The notes below the pieces were generated by a model that had not been told where the DNA came from, did not search any database, and saw only the letters and a program-made list of their open reading frames with translations. Below are positions 17,960 to 29,199 of a stretch of DNA of 64,000 nt, piece after piece. Position 1 is the stretch's first letter. Every line of letters starts with the position of its first letter. This DNA is from Paraburkholderia sp. PGU19 (GTDB lineage Bacteria > Pseudomonadota > Gammaproteobacteria > Burkholderiales > Burkholderiaceae), in the NCBI RefSeq assembly GCF_013426915.1, contig NZ_AP023181.1, positions 1,488,001 through 1,552,000 of the forward strand. The letters run 5' to 3'. A program made the position numbers and the translations under genes.

Positions 17960-19687
17960 TCAGCCACGGCGCGTGGTGCGCCATGCCTGGGTTCGACGCA
18001 ACACGCCGTGCGAAACGGCGGCAAACAGCAGACACGCGAATGCAGCGGTAACGAGGACGAGTGTCGCCATCGCGGCGGCCGGTCCGATCTGACCTGCGTC
18101 GTCGAGGTTGAGGATCGCCACCGATGCCGGTTGCGTGTCGGGTGAATAGAGGAATGCGACAGCCGATACCGTCGTCATGCCGTTGACGAACAGATAGCGT
18201 GCGATCTGCAGGATCGACGGCAGGCATACGGGCACCGTGACGCGCCAGAAGGTCTTGTAGAAAGGCACTTTCAGCGAAGCGGACACAGCCTCGAATTCGT
18301 TATCGATCTGCCGCAGCGCGGTCACCGCCGTGAGGTGACTCGACGAGTAGTAATGGACCACCGTCACGATGGCGAGCAGCGCGAGCGTGCCGTACAGACC
18401 ATTGAGCGGATTGGCGGGCGCATTGAACAGAAAGATGTAGCTGATGCCGAGCACGAGCCCCGGCACGCCCATCGGCAGGATCGCGCAAAGGTTGATGAAA
18501 CCGCGCAGCCAGCGCGGCCCGCGCGTCTTCTCGACGAGATACGCGCCGCCGAACACGATCGCCGTGCCGCCGATCGCCACGCATGCCGCCATCTGCAGGC
18601 TGTTCTTGTACGCATCGAAAATGCCGGCTGCGATCAGGCCCATCTTGTAGTGCTGCAAGCCGAGGCTCATCTGATATGGCCAGAACTTCACGAACGACGC
18701 GAACACCGAAATTCCGACCACGGCGATCATCAGCAGACAGACGATCCCACAGTAAGCGAGCATTGCCATGTCGAAACCGCGCGACGGCTTCGGCTGGAAC
18801 GGGGTCGAACGCGCGCCGAGTTGCGACTGCTGCTTGCGGCGAATGAAGTAGTCGACGGCGAAAGCAACCAGCGCGGGACATAGCAGAAGCAAGCTGACCA
18901 CGGCGCTGCGATTGAAGTCCTGCAAGCCGATGATGAGCTTGTAGATATCCGTGGACAGCACCGTGTACGGCCCGCCGATCACAACGGGAACGCCGAAGTC
19001 GTTGATACAGATCGTGAACGACACCATCGTCGCACTGATGAGGCCGTACTTCGCGCCCGGCAGCGTGATCGTCACGAACTTACGCAGACGGCTCGTGCCC
19101 ATTGCGTCGGCGGCTTCATACAGGCGGCCATCCGAGAGTGACAAGGCCGTGACGAGAATCATCAGCACATGCGGAAACGCCGCGTAGACGAGACTGCACA
19201 CGATGCCGGAGAAACCGTAGATCGAATGTCCATGCAACAACGGCTTCAGAAGCCCCGAATTGCCGAACCAGTAGATGAACGACACCGCCGACAGCAGCGT
19301 AGGCGCGAGCAGCGGCAGCAAGGCCACGGTTCGCACCGCGTTCTTCATCGGCATGCACGAACGCGTGAGTGCGTAGGCGAACGTGAACGCCATCGGAATG
19401 ACGATCGACGTCACGGTGCACGCGACGGCCACCGAATGCAGCGCCGACGTCCAGACGGCTGCGTTGGCCAGATAGCCGCTGAAGTTCGCAAGCCCAATAA
19501 AGCGTCCATCCGCATCGACGAAACATTTGCCGATCACAAGCGCCACCGGCATCAGCAGAAACATGGCGAGCATCGCGGACATTAGCAACAACGCAAGCTG
19601 CGCAATCCTGTCATGCCAATGCGTGATTTGCCGCACTTCGGCGTGTGCTTCTTCGCCGCTACGGCGTTCGATCAGAACGGCGCTCAT
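17960..19687 (-). CDS. phnU: AEP ABC transporter permease, double-length
   Basis: A 575-residue inner-membrane permease made of two BPD-type halves, like FbpB-type iron permeases. Each half has about six transmembrane helices and an EAA loop for the ATPase: [23 protein letters not shown] in the first half and [23 protein letters not shown] in the second. A basic hydrophilic linker ([14 protein letters not shown]) joins them near residue 295. One polypeptide therefore replaces separate PhnU and PhnV subunits. It starts at 19687 with a four-base overlap with the ATPase stop, so the two are translationally coupled. It ends 35 bases before phnW. Confidence 0.9.
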   Translation of the reverse strand: MSAVLIERRSGEEAHAEVRQITHWHDRIAQLALLLMSAMLAMFLLMPVALVIGKCFVDADGRFIGLANFSGYLANAAVWTSALHSVAVACTVTSIVIPMAFTFAYALTRSCMPMKNAVRTVALLPLLAPTLLSAVSFIYWFGNSGLLKPLLHGHSIYGFSGIVCSLVYAAFPHVLMILVTALSLSDGRLYEAADAMGTSRLRKFVTITLPGAKYGLISATMVSFTICINDFGVPVVIGGPYTVLSTDIYKLIIGLQDFNRSAVVSLLLLCPALVAFAVDYFIRRKQQSQLGARSTPFQPKPSRGFDMAMLAYCGIVCLLMIAVVGISVFASFVKFWPYQMSLGLQHYKMGLIAAGIFDAYKNSLQMAACVAIGGTAIVFGGAYLVEKTRGPRWLRGFINLCAILPMGVPGLVLGISYIFLFNAPANPLNGLYGTLALLAIVTVVHYYSSSHLTAVTALRQIDNEFEAVSASLKVPFYKTFWRVTVPVCLPSILQIARYLFVNGMTTVSAVAFLYSPDTQPASVAILNLDDAGQIGPAAAMATLVLVTAAFACLLFAAVSHGVLRRTQAWRTTRRG

Positions 19688-20775
19688 TGCAGACGCTCCT
19701 TCGCGGCAGTGAACACGCAGACGCTTTCGCGTTGAATGGCAAGGTCGAAACGCGCGCCCGCTTGCAGGCCCGTGCGGCGCATTTCATGGAACGACAGGTC
19801 GGCGACGATCTCCTGCCCCGCGAGCCCTTCCACCTTGAAGCTGACGCGGCAGAACGCGCCGAGAAATTCGAGCTTTTCCACCCGCGCGGCGAGCAGGTTG
19901 TCGGGCGCGCTGCCGGGCACGCTGATATGAATGTCTTCGGGACGCACGAAGGCCGAGACCTTCGAACCCGGCGCGGGCTGCGCGCTTCCGCAGCCGTAGT
20001 GCAGCCCGATCTCGCCTGCCTTCAGCGTGCCGTCGCGCATCACTTCGGCGGGAATCATGTTGACCTTGCCGATAAAGTCGGCAACGAACGGCGAAGCCGG
20101 CTCGCGATAAATCTCATGCGGCGAGCCGATCTGCTCGATCACGCCATGATTCATCACGACGATGCGATCCGCCATCGACAACGCTTCTTCCTGATCGTGC
20201 GTGACCATGATCGTCGTGACGCCGAGCCGTTGCTGCAACTGGCGGATCTCCTGGCGCAGGCGCACGCGCACGCGCGCATCGAGCGCCGATAGCGGCTCGT
20301 CGAGCAACAGCAAGCCCGGCGACGTCGCCAGCGCCCGTGCGAGCGCAATACGCTGCTGCTGGCCGCCCGACAACTGGTTAGGATGCTTGCGATGCGAGTC
20401 CGGCAAACCCACCAGCGCAAGCAGTTCGTGGACGCGTTCCGCGATCGCCGCGCGCTTCATCTTGCGATTCACGAGGCCATACGCCACGTTGTCGAAGATC
20501 GTCAGATTTGGAAACAGCGCGTACGACTGGAACACGATGCCGTAATCGCGCAACTGCGGCGGCAAGCGCGAGATATCGCGGCCGTCCTGCATGATGCGGC
20601 CCGCGCTGTGCGTTTCGAGCCCGGCGATGATGCGCAGCAAGGTCGTCTTGCCGCACCCCGACGGCCCCAGGAAACACAGCATCTCGCCCTTCTTCACGCC
20701 GAGATGGATATCGTTCAGAACGGTCGTCTCGTTGAACCGCTTGGAAACCTGCTCCACGCTCAAATACGCTGTCAT
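19684..20775 (-). CDS. phnT: AEP ABC transporter ATP-binding protein
   Basis: A 363-residue ATPase. Walker A is GPSGCGKTT near residue 37, the signature is LSGGQQQR, Walker B is LLLLDEPLSALD, and the switch histidine is in MVTHDQEEAL. A C-terminal OB-type (TOBE) domain follows from about residue 275 (VSAFVRPEDIHISV), as in MalK and PotA-like proteins. The ATG at 20775 has CGGAGGATCAG upstream; a further 29 in-frame codons lack a ribosome site and would run through two hairpins. The gene drives import through the adjacent double permease. Confidence 0.93.
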   Translation of the reverse strand: MTAYLSVEQVSKRFNETTVLNDIHLGVKKGEMLCFLGPSGCGKTTLLRIIAGLETHSAGRIMQDGRDISRLPPQLRDYGIVFQSYALFPNLTIFDNVAYGLVNRKMKRAAIAERVHELLALVGLPDSHRKHPNQLSGGQQQRIALARALATSPGLLLLDEPLSALDARVRVRLRQEIRQLQQRLGVTTIMVTHDQEEALSMADRIVVMNHGVIEQIGSPHEIYREPASPFVADFIGKVNMIPAEVMRDGTLKAGEIGLHYGCGSAQPAPGSKVSAFVRPEDIHISVPGSAPDNLLAARVEKLEFLGAFCRVSFKVEGLAGQEIVADLSFHEMRRTGLQAGARFDLAIQRESVCVFTAAKERLQ

Positions 20776-20809
20776 CTGATCCTCCGACTTCGCTTCTCTT
20801 CCGCATCGC

Positions 20810-20874
20810 GGCAGCGCGCTCGACATGCGGCGCGCTGCCCGCCCCGAACGAAGCGCACGCATCGCGCGCGCTTC
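20810..20874 (-). other. Two tandem hairpins between phnS and phnT
   Basis: The first hairpin has ten-base arms GGCAGCGCGC and GCGCGCTGCC (20810-20819 and 20830-20839). The second has arms GAAGCGC and GCGCTTC (20850-20856 and 20868-20874). There is no T run, so these look like RNA-stabilising or attenuating structures that could keep phnS mRNA in excess over the transporter genes. Confidence 0.6.
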
Positions 20875-20889
20875 ACGCGAGACCCGTCG

Positions 20890-21945
20890 CTACTTCTGCT
20901 CCTTGCTGCCGTAGCGTTTCTGCCAGTCGTCGAGAATCGACTGACGGTTCTTCGCGGACCAGACGAAATCGTTCTTCACGAGCAGTTGCGAATAGTTGTC
21001 GGGAATGCCCGACAGCTTCTTTGCGACACCCGGATAGGCCACGATCGCCCACCATTGCGCGGTGATTTCGTTCGCCTGCCGGCTGGCCATGAAGTCGGCG
21101 AGCTTCTTTGCTTCTTCGGGATGCTTCGTGGTCTTCATCACGCCCGTCGCCTCCATGTCCCAGCCGAGCCCTTCTTTCGGAAAGATCAGGTCGATGGGCG
21201 CGCCTTGCGCCTGCAATTCATGGCCACGGAACTCGAATGAGATGCCGATCGGAAATTCGCCCGTGCCCGCGAGCGTGCAGGGCTTCGAGCCGGAGTGCAC
21301 GTATTGCGCGACGTTCTTGTCGAGCGCGTCCATGTACTGCCAGCCTTTCTCGTCACCGAAGGTTTGCAGCCACGACGTGACGTCGAGATAACCCGTACCC
21401 GACGAGACCGGGCTCGGCATCACGATCATCCCTTTGTAGATCGGCTTGGCGAGGTCTTCCCACGAAGTCGGCTTAGGCAGATGGCGCTTTTCCGCTTCGA
21501 CGCGGTTGTAGCAGATGGTCGCGCCCCACACGTCCATGCCGACCCAATGCGGCGGATTGTTGCTGTCGCTGTACTTGCGCGTCAGGGCGTCGAAGCCCTT
21601 CGGCTGATACGGCATCAGCATGCCTTGCAGATCGAGCAGCGTGAGGCTCGATGCAGCCAGACCGAGCACGACATCGGCGCGCGGGTTGCTCTTTTCGGCG
21701 AGCAGCTTGGCCGTGACCGCGCCCGTGGAATCGCGCACCCAGCGGATCTCGATGTCGGGGTTCGCCTTCTCGAACGCGTCCTTGTACGGCTTCATCGCTT
21801 CGTCTTCGAGCGCCGTGTAGACCAGCAACTGCGTCTTCGCCTGTGCGGCCTGTGCAGCGCCGAACATCACCGACGCCGCCATCACACAGCGCGCCGCCAC
21901 CTTCAGAAATCCCTTGCAACCGTTGAATCCCGCTCCTTCCTTCAT
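20890..21945 (-). CDS. phnS: AEP ABC transporter periplasmic binding protein
   Basis: A 351-residue exported solute-binding protein. Residues 1 to about 36 are a signal peptide (CVMAASVMFGAAQAAQA, then KTQLLVYTALEDE). The mature protein has the fold of the iron/thiamine/phosphonate binding class: VRDSTGAVTAKLLAEKSNPRADVV, MPSPVSSGTGYL and WWAIVAYPGVAKKL. The Thr/Ser-rich loops suit binding of a phosphonate group. It is the first gene of the minus-strand import operon, divergent from phnA with about 216 bases between. The GGGGTCTGGA before the ATG may serve as ribosome site. Confidence 0.92.
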   Translation of the reverse strand: MKEGAGFNGCKGFLKVAARCVMAASVMFGAAQAAQAKTQLLVYTALEDEAMKPYKDAFEKANPDIEIRWVRDSTGAVTAKLLAEKSNPRADVVLGLAASSLTLLDLQGMLMPYQPKGFDALTRKYSDSNNPPHWVGMDVWGATICYNRVEAEKRHLPKPTSWEDLAKPIYKGMIVMPSPVSSGTGYLDVTSWLQTFGDEKGWQYMDALDKNVAQYVHSGSKPCTLAGTGEFPIGISFEFRGHELQAQGAPIDLIFPKEGLGWDMEATGVMKTTKHPEEAKKLADFMASRQANEITAQWWAIVAYPGVAKKLSGIPDNYSQLLVKNDFVWSAKNRQSILDDWQKRYGSKEQK

Positions 21946-21963
21946 TTCCAGACCCCTTGATGA

Positions 21964-23397
<1,434 letters not shown>

Positions 23398-23410
23398 CGA
23401 GGACACGTTC

Positions 23411-24868
23411 ATGAACGCTATTGCAGACACGACGAAAGCACACACGCAGATTCGCCACGAAGCGTTGCGTATCGACGGCGAGAAGATCTGGCGCGATGAA
23501 GTCATCGAAGTGCGCAGCCCATATGACGGCGCGCTGGTCGGCACGGTGCCGAAGGCAACGCTCGACGACGTGCGCCGCGCATTCGCCGTCGCGCGCGCCT
23601 ATCGCCCCACGCTCACGCGTTACGAGCGCGCCGCGATCCTGCGGCGCGCGGCGGACGCGGTACGGGCGCGCACGCAGGAGATTGCTGCCGTCATCACGGC
23701 GGAAGCTGGCCTGTGCATCAAGGATTCGACCTACGAAGCGGGACGTGTCGCCGATGTGCTCGTGTTCGGCGCAGGCGAAGTGATGAAGGACGACGGTCAG
23801 ATCTTCTCGTGCGATCTCACACCGCACGGCAAGAAGCGGCGCGTGTACACGCAGCGTGATCCGCTGCTGGGCGTGATCTCGGCCATCACGCCGTTCAATC
23901 ATCCGATGAACCAGGTCGCGCACAAGATCGTACCGTCGATTGCGACCAACAATCGCATCGTCGTGAAGCCGTCGGAGAAAGTGCCGCTGTCGTGCTACCT
24001 GCTGGCCGACATCCTTTACGAAGCGGGCCTGCCCGCGCAGATGCTTCAGGTGGTGACGGGTGACCCGGCCGTGATCGCCGATGAACTGATCACCAATCCC
24101 GCGATCGATCTGATCACTTTCACGGGTGGCGTGTCGATCGGCAAGTCGATCGCGTCGCGCATGGGTTATCGGCGGGCGGTGCTCGAACTGGGCGGCAACG
24201 ATCCCATCATCGTGATGGAGGATGCCGATCTGGACGAAGCCAGCACGCTCGCGGTTTCGGGGTCTTACAAGAACTCGGGGCAACGCTGCACCGCCATCAA
24301 GCGGATGCTGGTTCATGAAGCCGTCGCCGATCGCTTCACCGACCTCGTCGTCGACAAGACGCGCGCGTGGAAATACGGCAATCCCGCCGACGCATCGGTC
24401 GACATGGGCACCGTGATCGACGAAGCCGCCGCGCGCTTCTGCGAGCGCCAGGTCGACGACGCGCTCGCGCGCGGCGCACGCCTGCTGGCGGGCAACCAGC
24501 GCGACGGCGCGCTCTATGCGCCCACTGTGGTCGATCGCGTGACGCCGGATATGCCGCTCGTCAAGCACGAGACCTTCGGCCCCGTGTCGCCGATCATGCG
24601 CTTTGGCAACATCGACGAAGCGATCCGCATGTCGAACAGCACGGACTACGCGCTGTCCTCGTCGATCTGCACGAACCGCTTCGACTACATCACACGTTTC
24701 ATTTCGGAACTGGAGGTGGGCAGCGTCAACGTGCGCGAGGTGCCCGGCTACCGCCTCGAACTCACGCCCTTCGGCGGCGTGAAGGATTCCGGGCTAGGCT
24801 ATAAGGAAGGCGTGCAGGAGGCGATGAAGAGCTTCACCAATACCAAAACCTATTCGCTGCCGTGGTGA
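23411..24868 (+). CDS. phnY: Phosphonoacetaldehyde dehydrogenase
   Basis: A 485-residue aldehyde dehydrogenase that oxidises phosphonoacetaldehyde to phosphonoacetate with NAD. The catalytic cysteine is Cys293 in NSGQRCTAIKR, the general base is Glu259 in LELGGND, and the oxyanion asparagine is Asn163 in TPFNHPMN. FTGGVSIGKSI is the cofactor-binding turn. The arginine-rich SGQRCTAIKR context is typical of PhnY. The start at 23411 is 13 bases after the phnA stop. With PhnW and PhnA it completes the three-step AEP pathway. Confidence 0.93.
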   Translation: MNAIADTTKAHTQIRHEALRIDGEKIWRDEVIEVRSPYDGALVGTVPKATLDDVRRAFAVARAYRPTLTRYERAAILRRAADAVRARTQEIAAVITAEAGLCIKDSTYEAGRVADVLVFGAGEVMKDDGQIFSCDLTPHGKKRRVYTQRDPLLGVISAITPFNHPMNQVAHKIVPSIATNNRIVVKPSEKVPLSCYLLADILYEAGLPAQMLQVVTGDPAVIADELITNPAIDLITFTGGVSIGKSIASRMGYRRAVLELGGNDPIIVMEDADLDEASTLAVSGSYKNSGQRCTAIKRMLVHEAVADRFTDLVVDKTRAWKYGNPADASVDMGTVIDEAAARFCERQVDDALARGARLLAGNQRDGALYAPTVVDRVTPDMPLVKHETFGPVSPIMRFGNIDEAIRMSNSTDYALSSSICTNRFDYITRFISELEVGSVNVREVPGYRLELTPFGGVKDSGLGYKEGVQEAMKSFTNTKTYSLPW

Positions 24869-24926
24869 ACATCTGAGGATTGACGCGTTTGCATGACTGG
24901 CACGCAGTTCCAACTAGGAGGCAAAA

Positions 24927-26045
24927 ATGCACATAGGCGTTCCAAAGGAGATCAAGAATCACGAATATCGCGTCGGTCTCACGCCGTCGTCGGTACGTGA
25001 GATCGTCGCGCACGGACACACGGTGAGCGTGGAAACGGGAGCGGGCGCGGGTATCGGCGCGTCCGACGACGCATACCGTACGGCCGGCGCGCAAGTCGCA
25101 CCGAGTGCCAAGGCGATATTTTCGGCAGCCGACATGATCGTCAAGGTCAAGGAGCCGCAAGCACGAGAACGCGCGATGCTGCGCGAAGGGCAAATTTTCT
25201 TCACTTACCTGCACCTCGCGCCCGATCCGGAACAATGCGCCGATCTCGTGAAGAGCAACGCGGTCTGTATTGCCTACGAGACCGTGACACAGCGCGGCGG
25301 CGGATTGCCGCTGCTCGCGCCGATGTCGGAAGTTGCGGGCCGCATGTCGATCCAGGCGGGCGCTTTCTGCCTGGAACGCGCGCACGGCGGCAGGGGCATC
25401 CTGCTTGGCGGCGTGGCGGGTGTGCCCTCGGCGAAAATCGTGATCCTCGGCGCGGGTGTGGTCGGCAGCAATGCTGCGCAGATGGCCGTCGGCACGGGCG
25501 CACAGGTGGTGGTGATCGACCGCAACGTCGAGGCGCTGCGGCGCATGGACCGGCTGCTGGGCGCGCGCGTGATTACCGTGTATTCGAATCAGGACAATAT
25601 CGAGCAGCACGTGCTCGATGCCGACCTCGTGATCGGCGGCGTGCTCGTGCCGGGCGCTGCTGCGCCCAAGCTCGTCACGCGCAAGATGGTCGAGAAGATG
25701 CGCGCGGGCTCCGTCATTGTCGACGTCGCGATCGACCAGGGAGGTTGTTGCGAAACCGCGAAGCCGACGACGCATGCGGAGCCGACGTATCTGGTCGACG
25801 ATGTCGTTCACTACTGCGTCGCGAATATGCCGGGGGGCGTGCCACACACCTCCACCTATGCGCTGAACAACGCAACATTGCCTTTTGTCCTGTCGATCGC
25901 GGACAAAGGGTGGCGCAAGGCACTCACCGACGACGAACATCTGCGTCGCGGCCTGAATGTGGCGTTCGGCAAGGTGACCTGTCCTGAGGTCGCTGAAGCA
26001 CTCGGCTACGTCTGCGAAGACGCAGGTGCCATCGCGGCTGAATAG
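24927..26045 (+). CDS. ald: Alanine dehydrogenase
   Basis: A 372-residue NAD-dependent enzyme that converts L-alanine to pyruvate and ammonia. The family residues Arg15 (NHEYRVGLTP), Lys75 (VKVKEPQ) and His96 (FFTYLHLAPD) are all in register. The dinucleotide site is KIVILGAGVVGSNAAQMAVG and VDVAIDQGGCCET follows. AGGAGGCAAAAATG gives an excellent ribosome site. It lies 58 bases after phnY on the same strand. Since PhnW uses pyruvate as amino acceptor and makes alanine, Ald would regenerate pyruvate and release the amine nitrogen as ammonia. This link is inferred from position. Confidence 0.94.
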   Translation: MHIGVPKEIKNHEYRVGLTPSSVREIVAHGHTVSVETGAGAGIGASDDAYRTAGAQVAPSAKAIFSAADMIVKVKEPQARERAMLREGQIFFTYLHLAPDPEQCADLVKSNAVCIAYETVTQRGGGLPLLAPMSEVAGRMSIQAGAFCLERAHGGRGILLGGVAGVPSAKIVILGAGVVGSNAAQMAVGTGAQVVVIDRNVEALRRMDRLLGARVITVYSNQDNIEQHVLDADLVIGGVLVPGAAAPKLVTRKMVEKMRAGSVIVDVAIDQGGCCETAKPTTHAEPTYLVDDVVHYCVANMPGGVPHTSTYALNNATLPFVLSIADKGWRKALTDDEHLRRGLNVAFGKVTCPEVAEALGYVCEDAGAIAAE

Positions 26046-26063
26046 GCAGGGTGTAGAGAGAGC

Positions 26064-26088
26064 GCGCGGCCGGTTGATCCGGCCGCGC
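26064..26088 (+). terminator. Strong GC hairpin after ald
   Basis: Ten-base arms GCGCGGCCGG and CCGGCCGCGC enclose a five-base loop (TTGAT). It lies 19 bases after the ald stop and between convergent genes. No T run follows, so it may act as a terminator on one or both strands or as an mRNA end stabiliser. Confidence 0.6.
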
Positions 26089-26147
26089 AGATCGGACCTT
26101 CATGCGTTGAGCCTCAGACGCACGAATCCCCCGATTGCGCACCGATC

Positions 26148-27488
26148 CTATCGTGCCTTCACATCGCGCTGCGGTGGCACCAGAGCGCCCGCGCCTTCCA
26201 TCGACTTCTGAAACGGCATCCGACGCGAATCCGCAATGGCTCGCGGATCAAACTCTTCATCGAGCATGACGCCCCAGATCTTGCGCATCTGCATGCCGAT
26301 ATTCCCCGCGTCATACAAGGGAAAGACAGCGGCCTCGCGCAGGAATTTTTCCATCGGATGCTGCTTGTCGAGCGCGTTGACACCCATCACCTGAAGCGCG
26401 CGAAAGACCGTCGTGAACAGCGTCTCGCCGCAAAAGACCTTCGCCATCGCGCCGACGGCATGTCCGTCCGAATCGAACAGATCCAGGTAGTGCGCGGATT
26501 TCCACGAAAACGCGCGACACGCTTCGATTTTCATCGCGATATCCGCAAGCATGTAGCCGACCGCCTGGTGGTGGATCATCGGCATGCCGCCACCGGCGCT
26601 GCGCGTCTTCGACCATTGCAACGCGAACTCATAAGCCGATCGCGCGACCCCGACTGCCGCGATGGCGGCAACCGGGCCCGACCATGTGAATGCCTTGCTG
26701 ATGACGAGATCTCCATCGCCAACCGCGAAGAGATTCTCTTCGGGAACACGACAGTCCGTGAAGGTGATCGCGTTGTTCTGACACAAGCGATGACCCAGCT
26801 TGGAGATCGGTTCGCCATAACTGACACCTGCCGTTCCTCTCGGAACGATGATCGCGCTCAGTCCTTTTTGCCCGCCCTTCTCAGGGTCGGTGCGGACGAT
26901 GCACACGTTCACGTCCGCGCCCATCAAGTCCCATCCGCCTGCGTTGCACGGCCAATACTTCTTGCCGTTCAGGACATACTCGCCCCGCGCCTTGTCATGC
27001 GTCGCGACAAGTCCGATGCCTGCCGGAAGCGCGCCGGGATGATCGAAGTTCGCCGTCCCTCCCGTCTCGTCGACCGGCTCGCTCACGGTCCATCCGGCGA
27101 TATACTCGCCGCGCGGATCGCTCGTCGCCTGTACCAGCCACTTTTTCTTTTGTGCGTCCGAGCCGAACCAGACGAGCGGCATGAGGGCGAGTCCATTCAC
27201 GAGCAGCACGGTCGCGAACCCCGGATCGACCGCCGTTATCTCCTCGGCGACGATCTGCAGATCCAGATTGCTGATGCCTCCGCCACCATATTCACGCGGC
27301 AGGAAACCCGTAGCAAAGCCAAGCTTGTAACACTCGAGGTAAGCGCCCTTCATCAACACGAAGGCTTTTTGCGTGTCCCGCTCATCGTCCGCTTTCTTGA
27401 CCAAAGGCTGGAGAATCTCCACCGCGAATTCACGGGCGTTTCGCTGCAACTTTTGTTGCGCGGCAGTCAAAGTGAAATCGATCGACAT
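26148..27488 (-). CDS. Acyl-CoA dehydrogenase-like flavoprotein
   Basis: A 446-residue protein with all three domains of the acyl-CoA dehydrogenase fold. The FAD/substrate region includes EYIAGWTVSEPVDETGG and EYVLNGKKYWPCNAGGWD, and the C-terminal helical domain includes MPMIHHQAVGYMLADIAMKIEACRAF. The usual catalytic glutamate (YEGT in medium-chain enzymes) appears to align with LYDAGNIGMQMRKI, which would put aspartate there. That suggests a non-standard substrate. The gene is 134 bases downstream of a frameshifted paralogue on the same strand, and both follow a SufR-like regulator. The ATG at 27488 opens MSIDFTLTAAQQKLQ; a longer frame has no ribosome site. Confidence 0.83.
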   Translation of the reverse strand: MSIDFTLTAAQQKLQRNAREFAVEILQPLVKKADDERDTQKAFVLMKGAYLECYKLGFATGFLPREYGGGGISNLDLQIVAEEITAVDPGFATVLLVNGLALMPLVWFGSDAQKKKWLVQATSDPRGEYIAGWTVSEPVDETGGTANFDHPGALPAGIGLVATHDKARGEYVLNGKKYWPCNAGGWDLMGADVNVCIVRTDPEKGGQKGLSAIIVPRGTAGVSYGEPISKLGHRLCQNNAITFTDCRVPEENLFAVGDGDLVISKAFTWSGPVAAIAAVGVARSAYEFALQWSKTRSAGGGMPMIHHQAVGYMLADIAMKIEACRAFSWKSAHYLDLFDSDGHAVGAMAKVFCGETLFTTVFRALQVMGVNALDKQHPMEKFLREAAVFPLYDAGNIGMQMRKIWGVMLDEEFDPRAIADSRRMPFQKSMEGAGALVPPQRDVKAR

Positions 27489-27621
27489 GGCAGGAACTCG
27501 AAATTTTTCAGGTTGCCAATCGGCGCGTCGCGCCGCCACATTTCATCGAAGCATAGTGCGCTGGGTTTGGTAGACCGCAAACTGCATCATTTCCGTGTGT
27601 GCGCAACAAGTGCGGTGCGAC

Positions 27622-28916
27622 CTAGCCGGTTGCTGCAATGGGATTATGAAAATAGATGGACTCGTCGTCCATGGCCCCTCGTGGATTGAAGCTGTCATCC
27701 GCGAGGACACCTTTCACCCGGCTCCTCTGCATGGCCATGTTGCCGCCATCGAAGATCGGCAATAACGCCGCATCATGCAGATTTCTATTGAAGCTGTATC
27801 GGTTGTCGACGTTGTGCACGCCGACGATCTGCATGCATTTGAATACGCAATCGAACATGGTTTCCGTGACATTGATCTTGCACATCGCCCCGAAAATTTC
27901 CGCGTGGTGATCGTGCTTGTCCAGGTAGTCCGCGGCACGCCACGCGAAATAGCGGGCAGATTCGATCTTCGCTGCGACCTCACCCAGCACATAGCCCACA
28001 TGCTCGAATTGCGTGATGGGTGGAAGCGAGCGGCCCGAATAGCGTTTCGAAAACCGCAGGGCCACTTCATAGGCTGCGCGCGCAACGCCCGCCGCCGCAA
28101 TCGCTGCCACAGGACCGAACCACGCGAAATTCCGGTTGATGACCAGATCGCCCCTGCTTTCAGTCCCGCGAAGCAAGTTTTCGGCGGGTACGGCGGCGTT
28201 GTCGAATTCAATCAGCGCGTCCGTTGAGCTTCGATAAGCCTTGTGCGCCGGGAAGCCGCAACTCACACCCGCCGTGCCGCGCTCCACGACGATTGCCGAA
28301 AGCCCTCTCATGCAGCCAACTTCCCCGCCCGTGCGAGCGATGACGATCTGCGAGTTCGACCCCCGCCCATCCCACCCGCAGCCGACGACCACTTTTTCCG
28401 GCCATTCAGGACATAGTGATCGCCGCGAAGCGTCGCCGTCAGTCCGATGCCGGCGGCTGTCAGCGGGTTATCGAAGCTCGTTGCAGCCCGCGTCGCGGCG
28501 GGCGGCTCGGCCGCCGTCCATGCGGCAAGATATTGCTCGTCGGAATCCGAGGTGGCGGCGCCTACAAACCGGCGCTTTTGCGCTTCATCGCCGTACCAGA
28601 TGATCGGCATTAATCCGAGTCCGTTACACAGCACCGTGCAGGCAAAGCCCGGATCGATTGTGGAGATTTCCTCGGTAGCGATCGTGAAGTCAAGACAGGA
28701 CAGGCCCGCGCCGCCGTATGCCGAAGGCAGCATCGCGGTGGCAATACCCTGACGATAAGCTTCGATATACGCCGGCTTGCGCCTGACGAATGCGCTGATC
28801 GGATCGAGTTCCCGGTCGGCGTCGGGAATCATGGACGCTAGAACGGATTCAGAAAATTTGCGTGCCTTCATCTGCACCGCTTTCTGATGGGCCGACATCG
28901 TGAAATCAATTGTCAT
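27622..28916 (-). pseudogene. Second acyl-CoA dehydrogenase-like gene, frameshifted
   Basis: The two halves of one gene lie in different frames. The first runs from the ATG at 28916 (MTIDFTMSAHQKAVQMKARKF) to HYVLNGRKKWSSAAGG, and the second picks up with GWDGRGSNSQIVIARTGGEVG and continues to 27622. The intact paralogue next door reads KYWPCNAGGWD at the same place, so one base appears to have been lost in the G-rich tract near 28360. The combined length, 1295 bases, is one short of a multiple of three. The rest of the frame is undamaged and keeps LPIFDGGNMAMQ at the catalytic-base region, again with aspartate. Either a very recent mutation or a sequencing error explains this. Confidence 0.8.
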
Positions 28917-28996
28917 CTGGCGCCTCCTTGAGGGACCGCAGGCAATAGTGTTGCTGCGCGACTCGGAGTGGGTCGGTGACATCAGCATAGGCAGGG

Positions 28997-29022
28997 CTTT
29001 TGACGCCATCAATTGTCAAAAG
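28997..29022. promoter_or_regulatory. CTTTTGAC palindrome upstream of the acyl-CoA dehydrogenase genes
   Basis: Arms CTTTTGAC and GTCAAAAG are separated by ten bases, about 80 bases before the second dehydrogenase gene start. A copy of the half-site GTCAAAAG is at 29926-29933, upstream of the SufR-like regulator. It is the best operator candidate for that regulator. Confidence 0.5.
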
Positions 29023-29199
29023 TGTCGAAAGTCTGGACTGTTACAAATTAGTTTTCGGTCCGCGCGTAGCTCATGTGGAGGGGCGTCTGCGGAGCAAAAA
29101 GGAGGCATGCGCGCGCATGATTCGGTGCGAGCGCGGGCATCAGGCGGGTGTGGTGATCAATGGCAAAGACGTGACGACTGATTGCAACGAGATGAGGCG

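Noticed and set aside
16818..18092. 424-codon plus-strand open frame opposite phnW
   Set aside because: Composition is that of a GC-rich antisense shadow; phnW on the other strand has conserved catalytic residues throughout.
26358..27689. 443-codon plus-strand open frame opposite the first acyl-CoA dehydrogenase gene
   Set aside because: Antisense shadow with no family resemblance; the dehydrogenase is clear.
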